From NCBI GenBank assembly GCA_958496175.1, contig OY292275.1:22607001-22671000 (forward strand): a stretch of DNA of 64,000 nt, written 5' to 3'. Positions 1 through 13,319 of this stretch are shown here, piece after piece. How positions within the stretch are numbered: position 1 is the stretch's first letter; each line of letters starts with the position of its first letter. The stretch comes from Sisyra terminalis. Taxonomy: Eukaryota; Arthropoda; Insecta; Neuroptera; Sisyridae. Position numbers and translations under genes: made by a program. Under the pieces are notes generated by a model. That model saw only the letters and a program-made list of their open reading frames with translations, was not told where the DNA came from and ran no database searches.

Positions 1-1030
1 CGAAAAAAATATTTTGCATCCACATTTATACTTACTAGAAGTACAATTATACCAAATATGAACAAATTTCAGAACATCACCTTTTTTTTCGTTGTCCGCT
101 TCACGTGAAATGTCCCATATTGTAAACTGATTTTTCATTTTTAGAGTAAGAGCTTTACAATCTGTTATTTTTTTGGCAAAATTTGCTTGTCCTTAATAAA
201 TTATAAATTATTTTAAACCACTCCCAAATTTGATAAAGCCTTATTAATAATCCCAGATTTTCATCAAATTTTGCTTGCCTATTAGTCCTTATGGGGAATT
301 GCACTTACGTGTTATTAGACGTAGTACTACGTTAAAGAAAAAACTATTTCATCTACGTAAAATGAAAACATACATTCTTGAATTGCTCTATTCAAATTAT
401 TTATTATTCTAATTTTTGTTTCATATGATGAGATGAATAAAAATAGGTCAGACCAAGAATTGAAAGTGGATGTGATCTTTTGTTATATGGTACAATTTGG
501 AAGCAGGTGTACATAGTTCAGAGAAAATGATCTCAAATGTATGAGAACGACCTTAAAACCCAACAAATAGTGCCCGCTCGCTGGTATTATTAGGTTGCAA
601 CCTCGTCTGGACTTACAAAACGTTGATGAGCTGTCTTGTTGATGACATGCTTTGGGAATGATAACCATGGCTGGTTAAGGTGACATTTGTAAGTACATTC
701 ATTCGCCCACACCGTCTATATTTGTATAGTTTGAAGGTTATTTCTTCTTCCGAAGACCCAACTATTACCATTATTATTCAATATTCTTTGTTCCTTGCCA
801 GCATTAAACGATTCTTTGTTTTCAAAGACTAGACGCATCATGTTTGTACATTTCTGATATTTTCATTTAATTACACAAAAGTTTATTTATAAAGTTGCAC
901 TAATCAATGTTTGAGTAAATAATGAAGAGAACTAGTTAATTAGAGGGATACCTACATGGTAATAGCCGTATAGTAAAAGTGATAGTAATTGTTATTAATG
1001 GAGAGTATTAATGCGATAATGTTTCGAGGT
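1..1030. other. AT-rich non-coding DNA
   Basis: No gene or recognisable repeat. One perfect 14-bp palindrome, ACGTAGTACTACGT, lies at 319-332. The minus-strand frame at 483-668 shows no protein signature. A short TGGTTAAGGTGAC string near 671-684 resembles the head of the SINE family described below but is too short to call. Confidence 0.5.
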
Positions 1031-1400
1031 AGTGAAATTTGATGCATTTCACTGTTGTATGCATCAGTGTTTACGGGAATATCTCACTCTCTCTGCTCAC
1101 GTGTGTAAATCAGCAGACATTGGAACAAAGGGAGCAGACGATGTTCCCATTCCCTTAATGTCTGGCACAAAATGCGCGCCTTTATTTCTGCATCATGTCG
1201 TTACACTCTGGAGTTTATACGTATATGTTGAACATTTTCTTTCTTTCTCGGTATGGTGTTGTTCAGCCACTGGGACACTATTCTGGGATTGTAATGCACT
1301 TTCAACCCTTCTTTCATTCACATCGGCACGTTCTACGAGTAGATGCCACTGTGAATGTAACAGAAACCGTGCTTTACTTTTAGCTTCTAGTTGGTAGTTA
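1031..1400. promoter_or_regulatory. GC-richer block, candidate regulatory element
   Basis: About 360 bp of more balanced composition stands out from AT-rich flanks. It contains a Sox/TCF-like ACAAAG core in GGAACAAAGGG near 1120-1132. It is open for 121 codons on +, but the protein is Cys/Ser/Leu-rich without domain features, so I read the openness as a by-product of composition. Conservation would be the test. Confidence 0.25.
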
Positions 1401-1710
1401 ACCCAGATTTAATTTTTGATTTGAACAGCAAATTTTTTAATATTAGTCTATAGTTGTTTTCATTAAAGAAAAAACTGTAATTTCAAAAAAAAAATATTAA
1501 AATAATAAATGCAACTGTACTTATCGCACAGCGAAAATATATTTTTTTATAGACCTTCCTGCAATCTCGGAAAATTGAAAAAACAAAAGTAATTCATTAT
1601 TTAAATAAATAAAACAGTTATTAAGTAATACGTAAAACAACTCGAAACAAGTTTTATTTTAATTCATTGATTTGCTCGGTTAATGTCCATTATTAGTTAA
1701 TTATGTTATT

Positions 1711-1925
1711 CTCATAGGGTTTTTTTGGACTAAAAATTATAATCATTTGTTTTTCTTAATGATTTTTATTGGATTTTTGTACAACGTTTTGTCGCCTTTC
1801 GGGACTTTATTGAGTATTTGATAAAGTTCCGAAAGGCAACGAAATGTCGTACAAAAACCAAATAAAAATCATTAAGAAAAAACTTTGATTATATTTGCAA
1901 GTTTAAAAAAAATTCCGATGAAAAT
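1711..1925. mobile_element. Foldback (inverted-repeat) element, family FB-A, copy 1
   Basis: Two arms of about 75 bp (1739-1811 and 1818-1892) are near-perfect reverse complements around a tiny loop at about 1812-1817. Shared arm motifs include CTTAATGATTTTTATT, TTTTGTAC and GCCTTTCGG. Weaker similarity continues outward on both sides. The same arm sequences flank the 19.9-20.3 kb element, so this is a family and not a chance hairpin. There is no coding capacity. Confidence 0.7.
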
Positions 1926-3580
1926 TACTTAACTTAATTCATTGCTTTTTTTCATTAGAAACGAGTGTTTTTTTCAAGATCTATACAACCGATTTTGATG
2001 AATATTATGGCATTCAGTGTGATAATGTAAACACATAGTTATTACAGGGAGGGAAATAGTAGAAAAAGGAACCATTTTTTGTAGTTTGAATCGCGTCCTT
2101 TTGAAATTGTTCATTAAATTATTTATATACTTCAATTTGGTGTCAATATCAATTTGACAATAAAATATACAAAGGTATATTAAAATCTTATGGATATCAT
2201 TTACGAGAAAACTTGACACTTTTAATGTTTCATAGAGTCTATAATATATATATATATAAATCTCAATATTTTTTTTGTAAAACTGTAGATACCATTGTAC
2301 TATTTTGTAAACTAGAGTTCATGTAAACTTAAAAATGCCTAAAAATAAAATTGTAAAAGAAATAGTGAAGTGATTTTTTTTTAATTTAAAGAGTATACTT
2401 CAAAAAACAGTAGAAAGAATTAACAAAATTAGTAATTATAAAAAAAAAATTATTTGTTTTATTATTATAATTTGTAATAAATTATTTTTTTTATAAATAT
2501 TACCATTAATGCATAACTTCCCGTTAATGTATATGATTTTTAAAACACTCTTTAAAATAGACGTTGTAATTTTTTTAGTTAATAATTTAGTTATATGTTA
2601 AAAAAGTTTTTTTTAATCTCAGACTATATAAAGCTATATCCGATTTACAAACTTGTAATCAAATGATTCGTTGATTGATTTAAAATTAAATTACCAATTT
2701 TTACGAATTTTTATTTTCGGGAAAATATTAATAACTCCCTATAGTTAATATGATGGTTGTTAAGAGATTTCATATATTTAGAAGTTGGATTAATCACAAA
2801 TCGAAAACAATATCTACAGTATTACAATATCTACTTGTAGACAATGTCTACAATATCATCATTTTTCATTTTATATTTTATGAAAATGTATTTACGAGGT
2901 ATTTACTTTTATTATTTAGGTATTTACTTTTGTATGTTTTTGTATATGTATAGCACTAAAATAAATCGAAATGGATCGATTTTTTTATTTTTATTAAGGG
3001 GGTCTTGAAATTATGCTTGACTTCCTTAAGGTCCTTAGACTGAGAAATATTAAAATAGGATTTTCGATGTCTTACTTAATAAACGCTCATTGAGTTCTTC
3101 CTTAATGATTTTCTAATCATAACTTTAAATTCGTACTTTATTTTGCCAGAAGCTCAGAATCATTCCTAAATGTATAATTTAAAATTTACATCATTAGTTG
3201 TTTTTTTTTTCATAACTTATGAAAAGTAAATTATATATACAAATGTTAAACTAATGTTCAACTATGCTTTTGACCTATTATTACTGTATTAATTATCCAA
3301 ATCCGGAGAGATGCAGTTTGGAAATCGAAATAAGTATCTGCAATCATGGCGGCAAAAACTATTGTACCTACATTATTGGTCCAATAAATTTAAAAAAAAA
3401 ATTGTCATTTTTTCAAACAAACATTTTTTCTAAAAGTGGATTTTAATGAGAAATGTGCCCCAAACTAACCTATTTCCTAACATCATTCTTACATACTTCT
3501 AATATTTTCAGTCGTTGATTTTTTCATGAATGCTGCAAAAATACTGTTTTGACAATTTTTTTGAAGTTATATTTTTATAA
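1926..3580. other. AT-rich non-coding DNA
   Basis: Nothing recognised apart from homopolymer runs and a TA-dinucleotide run at about 2244-2258. Open frames here have AT-driven codon content (Ile, Asn, Lys, Phe, Tyr) and no motif. Confidence 0.5.
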
Positions 3581-3709
3581 ATTTGTTACTTACCGTTGTT
3601 TTATGACTACTGGGGTCTTTAGCGACTCTAGAGTGAATAAAAATTCGCAATCGAGAAATATCGAAAATTTGCTCCATATGAGAATTGAACTCAGCCCCTA
3701 CCAATTGTA
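3581..3709 (-). mobile_element. tRNA-derived SINE fragment (family SINE-1)
   Basis: Minus-strand copy retaining the B-box-side body and the 3' end. The conserved tail reads on the top strand as AGCGACTCTAGAG next to a degenerate copy of ATCGAGAAATATCGAAAATT. The A-box end is lost. It matches the full copy at 17045-17195 in order and spacing. Confidence 0.65.
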
Positions 3710-5532
3710 TATTTTATTTAGGTGTATTGTAACTGTATTAATATTTAACTTTCTACAACAATGAAAGTTACAATAGTATAGTTAAGACCAATTAAAAAGA
3801 TAAATAGTTTATTCTGGCGTTTCCTTTTCCAAATTTCTATACTTTAATTTTATATTTCAGATTATTGGAATTTTTTAAATGCTTTCTTTCAGTTTCGAAC
3901 TATTCAGGATTCACTGATATTATAGTTTTATTTTGTTTTTATGAGAAAATTAAAAATAAGGCATTTGCTTTGATCGTGAACTTAATATTTTTCACTCGTA
4001 GAAAAAGTATTTTCTTCTGCATAGATGTTTGTATCACCAATATAATTATGCAATCAGTGCTGGATTTAATATAGTAGGTATTTACGGGTAGAAATGTTGT
4101 GGGAGAAATGTTGAAAAATGTTTAAAAATGTTGAAAATTACTTCAAACAAACAATGTAATTTTAGTGGGAGCCTTTTAACTTGCAGTTTAATTGGCAAGG
4201 ATACCCACTAGGAGATAGGTCCCACATCACAAAATTGTCTTTAAGTTGGTATGATTTTGCTTTGTTAAACGGTATTTAGTGTTGATTCTTTTTTTTTTTT
4301 TTGGTGATGTCTAAATTTTTTTTCCAGGCAAAATTCTTGAATATTGGAAAAAAAAATACAAAAGTAATTTTTATATAAAATGTAAATTAAATCCTTTAAA
4401 AGTATATGAAAATAATTAGTTTAAGTTAAAGCACTCACGCTACAATATAAATATTTATTTAATTAAAAATGATTTCATAAAACTAATACCTTAATTAAAA
4501 AATTAATAAAAATGTGCATTCAGATTGCAATCTATTTGTCTGTCTCGAATTCAAACCGCAAATTTAAATATCAAATGGACTTGTTGTGAGGTAGGACAGG
4601 ATTGAGAGTGCATAATGAATGCATCTTTGTTCTACTGCTATGTCCCACATCCATCCAGATATAATTATAAAATGTTTGACCAGACGATAATAATATTTCA
4701 AGTGTAGAAAGTCATTATAATAATAATTGTTAACACAATTCATTCCATGTATTTAACGTTCCTATGCGTGATAACAAGAGCGTAAAGGGCGCGTAATTAC
4801 TTGCATCAGTGACAGATATTTATGTGAATGAAGTTGAACAAATAAATATAACACCAAGTGCAACTCACTAGCATTCGTACACATAAATATATCATCACGC
4901 AAAATTATTTATTCATGTTGGGTTTACATAGTTCATGACCATACGTTTTACTTGCAACTATGTTTTCAAGATAAAATGAATACTATTTATTGTGATTATT
5001 GTGTAGGTTGTTTACATTTTTTTCGTTCAATTTTCTTAAGCTTCAACTGATTCAAATATAGGTACTTTGGTAAATGTTGTAATTATATTTTTAACTTGCT
5101 TGTTAAAATCCTACGCAATATAAGTACTTGCTTGTAAATATACGAGCAAATAAAGGAAAAACGCTTCAATGAACTTGAAGGTACAGAAATAGTCATTTAT
5201 TAGTTTTACCAAAAAAAAAAAAAAAAAATAATAATTTTTTTCTCTTTTAATGTACCTTCTATTTTAAATACATTTATACTTAATACTAGTCGATACCCGT
5301 GACTTTGTCATCCATATTATTGATTAGTTTTATTGACTTTCAAGAAATACATATCTTAATTATTACAATTTACCTTTCATAAATTGTATGATCAAGGGCA
5401 CTTGTGCAAATCGTGCACAAAATATAAAAAATTAAAAAAAAAATCACGAATAAAAACAATGCCCACACCTCGAAAATATCTTTTAAAAGTTCTTTAAGAC
5501 TTTCATATGTGTACGAATAAGTATTTTTCAAT
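3710..5532. other. AT-rich non-coding DNA with a slightly GC-richer patch
   Basis: No gene. About 4550-4960 is less AT-rich and holds several homeodomain-type TAATTA/ATTA cores, a possible but untested enhancer. A run of 18 A at 5211-5228 lies inside the stretch. Confidence 0.35.
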
Positions 5533-5605
5533 CCTTTTTGTTGTTGTTATTTATCATCCTTTTATACCTGCCAAGGTTCATAATGACTCTAGGGTTAATT
5601 TATTC
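5533..5605 (-). mobile_element. SINE-1 3' fragment
   Basis: Degenerate minus-strand piece of the SINE 3' region: TTGTTATTTATCATC, then TTTTATACC, then ATGACTCTAGGGTTAATT. Same order as in the copy at 62504-62620. Confidence 0.5.
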
Positions 5606-7794
5606 CTGGTAAATTCGTTATTTTCCAATTTAACCTACATAATAGCCATTATCTGTGAGGTACAAATAGGTGAACAAGCAGAACTAAATCATAAGAAATC
5701 CATTTGTACTATGGAATCTTAGCAAGCAGTAAGTTAATTATATAGAACTCTATTTAATCTAAATTGCCTATTTAAACATATTCATTATTATTGTTGAAAA
5801 CACATAATATAAAAATTAGGAGTTGTATGACAAAACAGAACAGGATCCACTTAAATTTAGTCAAAATATTTTCCATTTGTCTAGTTACTAAAGAAAATAC
5901 TAAAGAAAAGCTAGACAAAGGGATAGGGAGATCGAAAAGCAAGAATCAAAAAAGTTTTCGTTGTTTTGCAGTGTAAAAGTTTCACTCGAGTAGTGTCTAA
6001 GACAAATCGAATAATGTAGATTTTTGGGATTAATAGCTTACGCTGGAATAATTAAAACCAAATGTTTAGTTTTTTTTGGTAATTAGTTTCAATTGTTTTT
6101 GTTCTATACCTAGAGTTCGTAAAAGAATTTCCATAATTACAATTAAAAAATATTTTATTGTTATTTAATTCAGTTATATTATTATTCAGTTTATTTGTCG
6201 CTATCCGACGGAATACTACAAAAGCGTAACTGACTTCCTTTACAAAACTCGTTACGCCAATTCTTTTTTTCCTCTCATGACGCGCTTAAAGAAGTATAAC
6301 TTCAATAATTTCATAAACCATGACAAAGAAGTTCTAAATTGTTTACTAATTGTATCTACTGATATTTAAAAAAAATAATAGCAAAATATCGGTAGTATTT
6401 AAAGAAATTACATACAACCATGAAACAAGTAACAGGCTTTTTTGAATTTGTCAACCCTTTGAAATGACTAAAATAGTCTATGGGCATTAAAAATCAATTG
6501 AAATGTACTAAGGAAGCGAAGGTGAATGGACCAATAAATATTGAATTTTATGTAAGCTAATTAAAATTTACGTCCCGATCGTAAAAAGAAAAACGGAATT
6601 AAATCACAATTTCAAGTTTATTTTCAAATAGAATCGTTCATAAAAATAACATTTGCAATTACCTTGAGGTCACAAATCAGATCGAACACTTATTTTATGA
6701 CTTATTTTATCCTCCGGAATTAACCGTTCTACATATACTTGGTATTTATATTTTCATGCATAGGACAATCGTTTATTTCCGGTCGTGAAAAAGTTAAAAT
6801 GTGCACATAAAATGAATTTAGTGTTTCGGGACTTTCTCGCCTTACTTACTACGATAATTAAAATTATACATTTAAAGTAACGTAATTTGAAAAATATAGC
6901 TTTAAGATTATTAAAATATAGTGGTGTTTTGATATTTGATATACTATATTTGACAAACAAATTTATTTAATTTTGTTAAAAAATCTTTTGTTGTTGTCAT
7001 TTTTAACTATTGTTTTTCTCTAAAATAAAGCAATAATCAAATTAAGTTTATATTTGTTATTGAGATTTTCTACCTATAAAAACAATGAAATACGATCAGT
7101 ACGTATTCCCTTTGATTTTTCTCCATGATTCAAAATTAAATAAAACTAATTTAATTAAAAAAAGCCGTGAAACATTTAAAGCACTTCCTTTAGAAACTCA
7201 CAGCATTTTTCGCTGTACCTATTGTAACTTACCTTCAAAATATTGTTTTCAATAAAGTATCGAGAATTTTAATGCGCAAATAACGATAAAAACTTATTGA
7301 GTTTCCTAATTTTAATAAAAACATACGCGAATATGAATGTAAAGTTGTGTAACGAACATTAAATTTTTGTATTTATAAAAGGATAAATTTATTTTTGTCA
7401 ATAGGTGAAATCGATAATTTAATAGACGTGGAGGCGATTCATTAAATGTTTTATTTTTCATAACGTATTGAAATCAAACACAAAAGTTCATTATTTTTAA
7501 GTTTAATGTACATGATAGAAATGATGTAAATGACGAATTTTTGTAATCTGAGAATTCAGATATAATGTGGATTATGATTAATGTGGATTATGGATACAAT
7601 AAATAAAATATCGCAATAAAAAAAAGTTGCATATGCGCATTAACCGAACCCTTCCTAATTGGAAAAATATTTTTTTTTTCAAATTCAAAATATAGGTGGT
7701 ACATCAGGGATGCGTCTTGATCTCCGCCAAACCCCCGAAACTGACTCATCGAACCCCTGAGGTTCGCTTGAACCTAGATTAAGAATGCGTTAGA
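5606..7794. other. AT-rich non-coding DNA; hAT-terminus-like remnant near its end
   Basis: No gene. About 7700-7790 contains CGAACCCCTGAGGTTCGC and a following AACCTAGATTAAGAA, which resemble hAT-type transposon ends. The partner end was not found. Confidence 0.35.
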
Positions 7795-8180
7795 TGGATT
7801 GGAAATCTGGGTTCTAAGGAAACAAGAAAAGAAGTATCTGGAGAGCTTTACAATATGGTGCTGGAGAAGAATGAAAAAAATTAAATGGATCGAGACCCAA
7901 TGTGGAAGTGTTGAGAATAGTTAACGAAAAAACAATCATCGATATGATGACAATAAGAAAAGCCAACTAGATGGAGGAACTAGAGGAAAAAGGATACTTA
8001 CTTGAAAGGAAAACTGGAAGCACCCAAGAAAAGAGGAAGAAGATAAATTGAGATTCTCGAATCATTTAAACAATAAATGAATCACCCCAATTTGAAGAAC
8101 GTTGCCAGGAAAAGACGACACTGGAAGAGGAACATTTCAATCACGTGGAAAATTGAACCTACCATCAAATAGAAAACAAA
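7795..8180 (+). pseudogene. LINE (non-LTR retrotransposon) 3' fragment, degenerate
   Basis: Frameshifted remains of the C-terminal part of a LINE reverse-transcriptase ORF. WCWRRMKKIKWIE is read in one frame, then NVEVLRIVNEKTIIDM in another. This is the RRM...W...NEEVL pattern common after the RT domain of insect LINEs. It continues through AAATTGAGATTCT and TTTGAAGAACGTTGCCAGG to TCAATCACGTGG and an A-rich tail at about 8171-8190. Two other fragments (17222-17430, 54020-54300) share this 3' region. Stops and frameshifts make it non-functional. Confidence 0.65.
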
Positions 8181-9110
8181 AAAAAATATTTTAATGTAAT
8201 AATTTAAAATAGGTATTTTTCATACAACAAATCCGTTTGTGGTTTGTGTTCCTTTTTGTTTTGGTCCTCCTAAAATTTTTGCATCAATTTCGCATTCGTT
8301 ATTGTGATCTACATCCTTCCCTGTTACCTACGTAAAATTTCAGAAACTTTGTTATAACTGTTGAAGAAAATTCTTTTTTCTGATTAAGGTAACTCCCGTA
8401 TAAACTTTCATCATCAGGAATGAATGGGAGTTCGAAAAGAAACGGATATTAAATATTGCAGAAATTGGAAATAGTTAAGAAAAACGGAAGATTAAAAACT
8501 GGAATCTCAGGTCTTTTGAAAATGTAAGTTAATGTTAAATTACCTTAACTTTTATGAACTAATGGATTTTTAGTTTGAACTAAGTGCAATTTATGTTATT
8601 ATTTTATAAAGAATTTAAATATAAATTAGCGGCAAAATAATAAGTGGATTTTCTTATAACTACATAGACGTGAACAAAAATATTTTAGGTTCCAAAACTT
8701 TTCATTTGATCACTTTCAATAACGAATTAATTATAGTATTAAATCATTTTCATAAAAATATTAATTTATTTTAACATAAGTTATTTGAGCACTAAGCACT
8801 TAGCATTATCCAATTACATAAATTCTATTTTTTTTTTTGTATTATAAGTTATCAATAATTTGAAATTATTACTTCATTATGACACCTGTATATAATTTAT
8901 TATCAGAAGATATGAATATGATATTCATAAATTACGGAAGCATTTGAATTAAAAGAGCTTTTAAAACACTATTTGTGCAATATATGTTAATTACAATCTT
9001 TGAAAGTGTTCACCGCTAAACTGGGATAAATCTTTTGCGTTTGTTGATAGTGTATGAAATTCCACAGATTTGATTATTTATCACGATAGTGGCTGTAAAA
9101 TGCGTAGTTA
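8181..9110. other. AT-rich non-coding DNA
   Basis: Nothing recognised apart from a small imperfect hairpin around 8391-8434 (ACTCCCG ... GGGAGT). Confidence 0.5.
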
Positions 9111-9370
9111 GAGAGTACATTTAACCATAAATGTTGCGCAAACTCAAAGCCGCAATATGGGGGTCAACCACCTGACGCCACTAGAAGGTCGGGGTCATGA
9201 CATGACGCCCCCGTAGTTGCACAGTCTCCATGGAAACCCCGACAATCAACCCCAACCCAAACACCTTTCCATGCATTGGTTTGCATTGGATGTCATCTTT
9301 CACCCTACATAATATGTAGTCGCATTCGACGCTCCTACCCCAGTGATACTAAAACAAACGTCTGGACTTG
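9111..9370. promoter_or_regulatory. GC-rich non-coding block, candidate regulatory element
   Basis: About 220 bp is markedly richer in G and C than both flanks and has no open frame of note. Features seen are repeated TGACGCC/ATGACGCCCCC-type strings and a CCATGGAAACCCC motif at about 9228-9240. It does not look like any repeat in the window. An enhancer or a distal promoter is possible; only conservation or accessibility data would tell. Confidence 0.3.
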
Positions 9371-12159
9371 CAATTTTGCTTATTCAACACTTTTATTCGA
9401 ACAGTTTTGAATGGTAAACTGTTCTTTTTGAATTGAATAAATGTATGAAAATAAATACATTTTTGCGTTGGAATAAATATTTTAGTATCTATCGGAATTA
9501 TCCTCTTCATTTATGTATAATTTTTATACTCGCTGATTAGTGAAAGAATAATTTAAAATTTAAATTATTTTCAATATTTCAAAAAAGTATTTAAGAAAAT
9601 TTAATTACCTATCAATTTTTGTTCAAACATAAACCAGAAGCTTCAAAAATCAAAAAAAGAACGTAAACAAAATCGTAAAAATGTTTGAGTATTTTTTTTA
9701 TAATGACACAAGCTTTATAACTTTTATGACATTACAAGGCCATTTATAAATAAATTTTGTTTTCCTATATAAACTTATATGCAAAATAATAGTTATGAGA
9801 AGTGAAACTAATATTGTCTTTTTTGTTTTAAATTAATAGACTTTTAATTGGTATTTAACAAAATTAAAATAATCATAATAGGGAGAAATTTGGCTTAAAA
9901 TAATAAAGGTTTTTGAAAGCTTTTCAAAGTGACCCAAAACTAGGTACACAACGAATTATATTCTTCATAATAATATTGCCTTATTATCCTTATTTTCCTT
10001 ATTTTCCTTATATTATCTTTTCTTTTTTTGCGAAACACTATTTTTTTCTAGGAGTTTCGGTAACCAAAAGTAAATAATTTTGATACCTCAATTTTTTACA
10101 CAATTTCCATAAAATACCGGCAAATTATCCGTAATATTAAAATCAAGAAAACATTTACAACATTTGTTGTTTTGTATTAGAAAGTTATTAATATGTATAA
10201 CTTTACACACTAAATTTAACAAATTTAGGTATTTTTTCTTTTAAAACATCTCCTTGTCCAAAACCCTGTACTATCAAGCTGTATTCTCCCGAATTCTTAA
10301 GTTGGCCTATTAGATTACTAAACTTATTAGCCCTTTAACTTATATTTAACAATTTTAAAATACCCCATTTATATTAAGTGAAATATAAAACAGAAACGAA
10401 AAATCGTCAACCTTTAAAACATTCGGTAATATTAAAACGTCTATTCATTGACTTAGGTAGCACGTAGGAATTATGAGAACACTTTTTTCATCCTACACAT
10501 TTTATTTAATATCAATACCTGAAAATATTTGTTTACTGAAGTAATTATTTTGATTTATAATATTCTAAAAATACATAGATACTCTACTATTGTAATTTAC
10601 TCTTACCATTATTTAAAAACACAGATTAATAATTCCAAAAAAAATATTTAGAACTGGTAAGTGGAGTAATGCGGAATAAACAACTTTGAGATGGTGAGTA
10701 AGTTTATTTAAGAGTGAATTACTTTTATGATTAATCTTTGTTTTCATTTACTGATAAGCTATCTGTAAACTATTCTTATTTGATTTTAATTTGTATAAAG
10801 TATTTTGTAACAAAAATATTTCAAAAACTGTATCGCAATATGAAAACTGTGGCAGGGTTACATATTAAAGAAATTGCATATATCTTAGATTTAATAAAAC
10901 AGTTGTTTATAACTCTTTTCTATTATTTCTAAAGACTTACCCAATGATATCCAACACGAATAAGAAGACTGGATTTTGTTTGATCTTTCAACCATTTAAG
11001 TACTATATATGTACGGTCTAACATTAGATCCACGGGTCGCATGCGGCCCCGGAACTGGGGTGAAAAAAATTATAAATTTACCTAGAAGCAAAAACTCAGA
11101 TAAGTGAACCATTTCTACACCAACGATGAAAACTTCTTTACTGAAAAAAATAGATAGTTTTTGCAGCCTTCACAACAATATTTCTTTCCATAGGGGCTTT
11201 TGGACCACTCGAAGTTGGATTACTCTGATATAAAGGATTCCTTCTCCTAGTATTTGTTCCTAAGGAGAGATATATTGTATGGTGTATTTTCGCCATTTGT
11301 TTTTCAGTTAAAAAAAGATACACACTTTAAAAACAGTAAATTTGAAATAGATATTTTTATCCAGAAATTGGGTCAAAAATTAATTTGCAGACAGTCGTTC
11401 AATTTTATATTTTAGTATCTATGGATTACGATACGTACATATTATAGCAAAAAAAAAAACAAAACAAAGAATTAATAAATAACTATAATTTTCCTGATAA
11501 GGGGCTATTATAAAATGCATTACCAAATGATTTTTGTATTATTTTAGATAAGGTGCCTTATTTATAATATTTCTATATATGTATTCTGTCTACTGTAATG
11601 CTGCAAAAACATAACAAGATCAATGTACTATCACAACACTTATTACCAATGATAAAAAGCGAATACTGCAATTAATGTTTCTTTGAACTTCAATAGATGA
11701 TCATATGCTGAGATTCATTACCTTGATTTAATCGTAAGTCCATCTTAACCTTTGCTAATTGTGGTGTTTCAAATAACTTTAGAATTATGAATATCAGGAA
11801 TTGACACATTCCAATTTTTTTCAAAATTCAAGTTCTGAAAAAAGTGGACATTTTCGGATGGCTTCGGAGGCTCTTGAAATAGAATTAAAAGGGTGTTAAA
11901 ATTACATTTCAGGAATTAGAAGTTTAACAACTATTAATCCGATTTGTAGTTGTGTAGTGATTTATTTTGCAGAACAGATTGTAATCACCAGTGGTCAATT
12001 ACCCATCCAGTATTCCATTCTTGGTTTGTAGTTATTGAATATCAGTTTGATAATAATCATAAATAACGTTATAGTCTATAGTTATGTGAAAAAAGTCGAT
12101 TGATAATTACATTATGTTATGTTCATGAACGATTACGCCTATTATATCTAATAGATGTG
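9371..12159. other. AT-rich non-coding DNA
   Basis: No gene. A short tandem repeat of a TTATTTTCC-like unit occurs at about 9977-10012. GGGTCGCATGCGGCCC at about 11034-11049 resembles a hAT-type terminal motif, without a partner end. Open frames at 10738-10932 and 11138-11323 have no recognisable features. Confidence 0.45.
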
Positions 12160-12360
12160 CAAATGTATGTATGTGGTAGGATGGGACAAAGTGTAATGTG
12201 CTAGCGTTAGACGGCTACGATGTGGGGCATTCACCCGATTCTCGGCCAAGGCCGATGTGCAACGTTCAATCACCCCCCTTGCAATGCCAGCAAAATACAT
12301 TCACTTGATAGACAACGGCGTCGGGACGCATACTTACAATAACGACGTATATTATAAACA
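12160..12360. promoter_or_regulatory. GC-richer non-coding block, candidate regulatory element
   Basis: Balanced-composition sequence containing CTCGGCCAAGGCCGATG, an imperfect palindrome around GGCCAAGGCC, and a CACCCCCC run, set in AT-rich flanks. No coding or repeat signature. Confidence 0.25.
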
Positions 12361-12837
12361 AATACAACACTCGATGCATGTAAATTCCATTCTTGAATCC
12401 TAATCTTCATCATTCATTTTTACTGGCGAACATTTCAAACAGAAAACCGTGACAGTGACATTTCAAAACTATTTTAATTAAAATTGAGTACTTTAGATTT
12501 CTTTACACTTACTGTTTTTGAACTGTAAAAAATAAAGTGAAAATGTTGTTTTAAAATACCAGGGGCAAATCGGGGACCCATTCCGGATGACAGTTTTAAG
12601 GAACGCCAAAATTTTAATATTATATATATTTTTTAAACAATTTATCGCAAAAGCTAAAGAGAAGGGGTTATCGCCATCAAGATTCTGCCCCGCTTTCGAA
12701 AAATCGTAGATCCGGAACTGGATGACACCAGTTTGCAACAGTGGCTTAATTATCTTGAGTAAGAAAGTATCAAAGTCAACTATCTATTTCGTTTACCCTT
12801 CAAAAGCTTTAAAAGTGCAACAAAAACATATTTTTTT

Positions 12838-12989
12838 TATTAGTTATTTACTGTCGCATTTTAACTATTGAAACTATTAAGGCCTTTAGCGACTGTAAGG
12901 TTTATAAAAATCCGTAAGCTTATAAATACTGAAAATTTGAGCCCAATACCTACCCGTTTTTGAGCGGTCACCTTGATCACTCGGGTACG
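12838..12989 (-). mobile_element. SINE-1 copy in duplication unit 1
   Basis: Minus-strand copy with A-box-side head (top strand CACCTTGATCACTCGGGTAC), body (TACTGAAAATTTG) and conserved 3' part (AGCGACTGTAAGG). The B-box region is degenerate. Its position matches the SINE in unit 2, so insertion predates the duplication. Confidence 0.7.
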
Positions 12990-13319
12990 AGTAGGCTCTT
13001 AAATAGTTGTTTCCCTTGGAAATACGTAATATGTTGTGTTTTAGGAATGCACTGTTATATTTCAAAGTATTTTAGGTTTATGTTAAGAATCATCTCTCAT
13101 TATTCGATAGGAACTACGTTCGCATTGGTATTGCTGTTTGGAGTTTGGTTCATACCGAAAATAACGATCAAGTACACAATAGCTCAAACGAAAAATCGTA
13201 GATCTGGAACTGGATGGCAACAGTAACTCAACTATCTTTAGTAAGAAAGTATAAAAGTCAACTATCTATCTCGTTCACCCTTCAAAAGATTTCAAAGTGC
13301 AATAAATATTTTTTTTTTT

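Noticed and set aside
1032..1397. 121-codon + frame as a gene
   Set aside because: Composition-driven openness in a GC-richer block; Cys/Ser/Leu-rich with no domain, no splice context and an overlapping second frame.
12493..12738. 81-codon minus-strand frame as a transposase fragment
   Set aside because: No motif recognised; its N-terminal part is only the start of the tandemly duplicated unit.
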